In this document: one piece after another, positions 8,781-9,679 of the stretch
Position numbering within the stretch: the stretch's first letter is position 1
Layout: every line of letters starts with the position of its first letter
Assembly: GCA_964481655.1 (NCBI GenBank)
Contig: CAYZVO010000277.1
Coordinates: 1 to 9,679, forward strand
Direction: 5' to 3'
DNA from: CALDOK01 sp964481655
GTDB lineage: Bacteria > Myxococcota_A > UBA796 > JAFGLY01
DNA length: 9,679 bases
Translations under genes and position numbers: made by a program
Notes under the pieces: model-generated
Databases searched by the model: none
What the model was told of the DNA's origin: nothing
The model's input: only the letters and a program-made list of their open reading frames with translations

Positions 8781-9679
8781 CTACTGGGCCGCGCAGGAGA
8801 CCGAGCCGCCGCTGGCGACGCAGGCGACGGTGCCTTCCTGCTTGACCTGGACGACCCCCATGGAGCCGTCGATGTGCACGCGGCAGGTGACGACGCCGGT
8901 GAAGGTCTGGCGGGTGGCGTTGACGAACTCGACCTTGTCGCGGCCGTCGAAGCACTCGAGGGTGGCCTCGGCGCCCTGGGCGACGAAGCGGACGGTGTAG
9001 TCTCCGCCGGTGGCGTCCTCGTTGGCGACGGGCTCGGCGGGCTCGGTGCTCACGGTCGTGCCGGTCTTGCGGGGGGAGCTGGTGCCGCTGGTGCGACCGC
9101 TGGACCCGGAGCCGCTGCTGCCCGACCCGCTGGTGGTCTTGGGCTGGGTGGTCTTGGGCTGGGTCTTCACCGGCTCGGGCTGCTTCTCGGGCTCTTCGTC
9201 GGGGACGTCGCTGTCTTCGGTCTTGGCGTCCGCGCTCGGATCGGGCTTATCCGCCGGATCCGGAGTGACGGTCTCGATCTCCGCGGGGGCGTCCCGGGTC
9301 ATGAAGAACCAGGCACCGCCGCCGATGACCACGGCCCCCAGGCCCAGGACGATCAGCAGCACCAGCGCGATGAGGATGAACTTGCCGGCGCCGCCCTTCT
9401 TCTTCGGGGGTTCGCCGGCCACGGGGCCACCCGCGACCGGGCCACCGGCGACGGGACCCGCGGCGACCGGGCCGCCCGCCACCGGACCCTGGACCACCGG
9501 CGAGGGGGCCGGCTGCGGGGCGGGCTGCGGGGTCGGGCGCGGCGCGGGGGGGCGCTGCGGGGTGGGCGCGCGCTGAGGCGGCGGCTGCGGTGCTGGCTGC
9601 GGACGGGTGGGCTGGGGCCGCGGGGCGGGGGCGGGGGCCGGCTGGGGACGCGGCTTGGGCCGCGGCGCCGGGGCCGGGG
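8781..9679 (-). CDS. Proline-rich single-pass membrane protein, 5' end outside window
   Basis: The frame is open from the window edge to TAG 8781, so the GTG at 9497 is probably internal; 298 residues are visible. The first 60 or so are Pro/Ala/Gln/Arg-rich (PQPAP- and PRP-like units). Numbering from Val encoded at 9497: five GPVAG/GPVAA repeats (4-28), a basic PKKK (31-34), one transmembrane helix (about 39-66, ILIALVLLIVLGLGAVVIGG), an acidic and Pro/Ser/Thr-rich linker (70-160) with TQPKTTQPKTT and Gly-Ser repeats, then a small beta-rich domain (166-238) with four cysteines at 182, 205, 226 and 235. The basic side and flexible linker suggest the Pro-rich part is cytoplasmic and the cysteine domain extracytoplasmic, perhaps disulfide-bonded. 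Such architecture is common behind a cytoplasmic signalling domain, such as a kinase or zinc ribbon, but that domain is not visible here. No family is assigned. Confidence 0.85.
   Translation of the reverse strand, partial: PAPAPRPKPRPQPAPAPAPRPQPTRPQPAPQPPPQRAPTPQRPPAPRPTPQPAPQPAPSPVVQGPVAGGPVAAGPVAGGPVAGGPVAGEPPKKKGGAGKFILIALVLLIVLGLGAVVIGGGAWFFMTRDAPAEIETVTPDPADKPDPSADAKTEDSDVPDEEPEKQPEPVKTQPKTTQPKTTSGSGSSGSGSSGRTSGTSSPRKTGTTVSTEPAEPVANEDATGGDYTVRFVAQGAEATLECFDGRDKVEFVNATRQTFTGVVTCRVHIDGSMGVVQVKQEGTVACVASGGSVSCAAQ
9414..9488 (-). repeat. Five tandem 15-bp units encoding GPVAG
   Basis: Five consecutive 15-bp units on the minus strand encode GPVAG, GPVAA, GPVAG, GPVAG, GPVAG just before the basic stretch and membrane helix of the proline-rich protein. 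Codons vary between units (several Gly, Pro and Ala codons), so the peptide repeat is retained although the DNA copies have diverged. Unit number may vary between strains. Confidence 0.85.

Overview
The window is high-GC bacterial DNA, densely coding, with two convergent gene blocks. The base composition, the large SUKH-TPR-HEAT fusion, and a proteobacterial-type Hsp70 lacking its lid next to a J-domain/TPR protein all resemble what is seen in Myxococcota (deltaproteobacteria in the older sense). That placement is an inference from style, not from a marker phylogeny. No tRNA or rRNA gene, insertion sequence, phage gene or CRISPR array was seen.

Plus strand, 1-4394. The window opens inside leuS and holds the C-terminal half of leucyl-tRNA synthetase, which stops at 1335. 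The intergenic stretch that follows (1336-1457) is the most AT-rich part of the window. It holds a perfect 16-bp palindrome overlapping a good -35/-10 pair, then a short 5'-leader hairpin and a run of nine C. It leads into a gene of about 980 codons with an N-terminal SMI1/KNR4 (SUKH) domain, a long TPR-like helical middle and a HEAT-repeat C-terminal part.

Minus strand, 9679 down to 4413. Six genes run in one direction and look like an operon. In order of transcription they are: a proline-rich single-pass membrane protein whose 5' end lies outside the window; dtd (D-aminoacyl-tRNA deacylase); an inositol monophosphatase family gene; a 511-residue Hsp70 that ends at the end of the substrate-binding beta domain; a 191-residue J-domain protein with a TPR-like tail; and a membrane-anchored coiled-coil protein whose frame is broken by an apparent one-base loss near 5078-5105. 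dtd/IMPase and IMPase/Hsp70 each overlap by 4 bp (GTGA and ATGA), so those three are probably translationally coupled. The last minus-strand gene ends only 18 bp from the end of the SUKH gene.

The main point of interest is the compact chaperone module: lidless Hsp70, J-domain/TPR co-chaperone and membrane coiled-coil protein. It may be a dedicated, possibly membrane-localised Hsp70 machine rather than the housekeeping DnaK system. The second is the operator-like palindrome that appears to control the SUKH-TPR-HEAT gene. leuS and dtd both act in aminoacyl-tRNA supply and proofreading, but they sit on opposite strands and need not be co-regulated.
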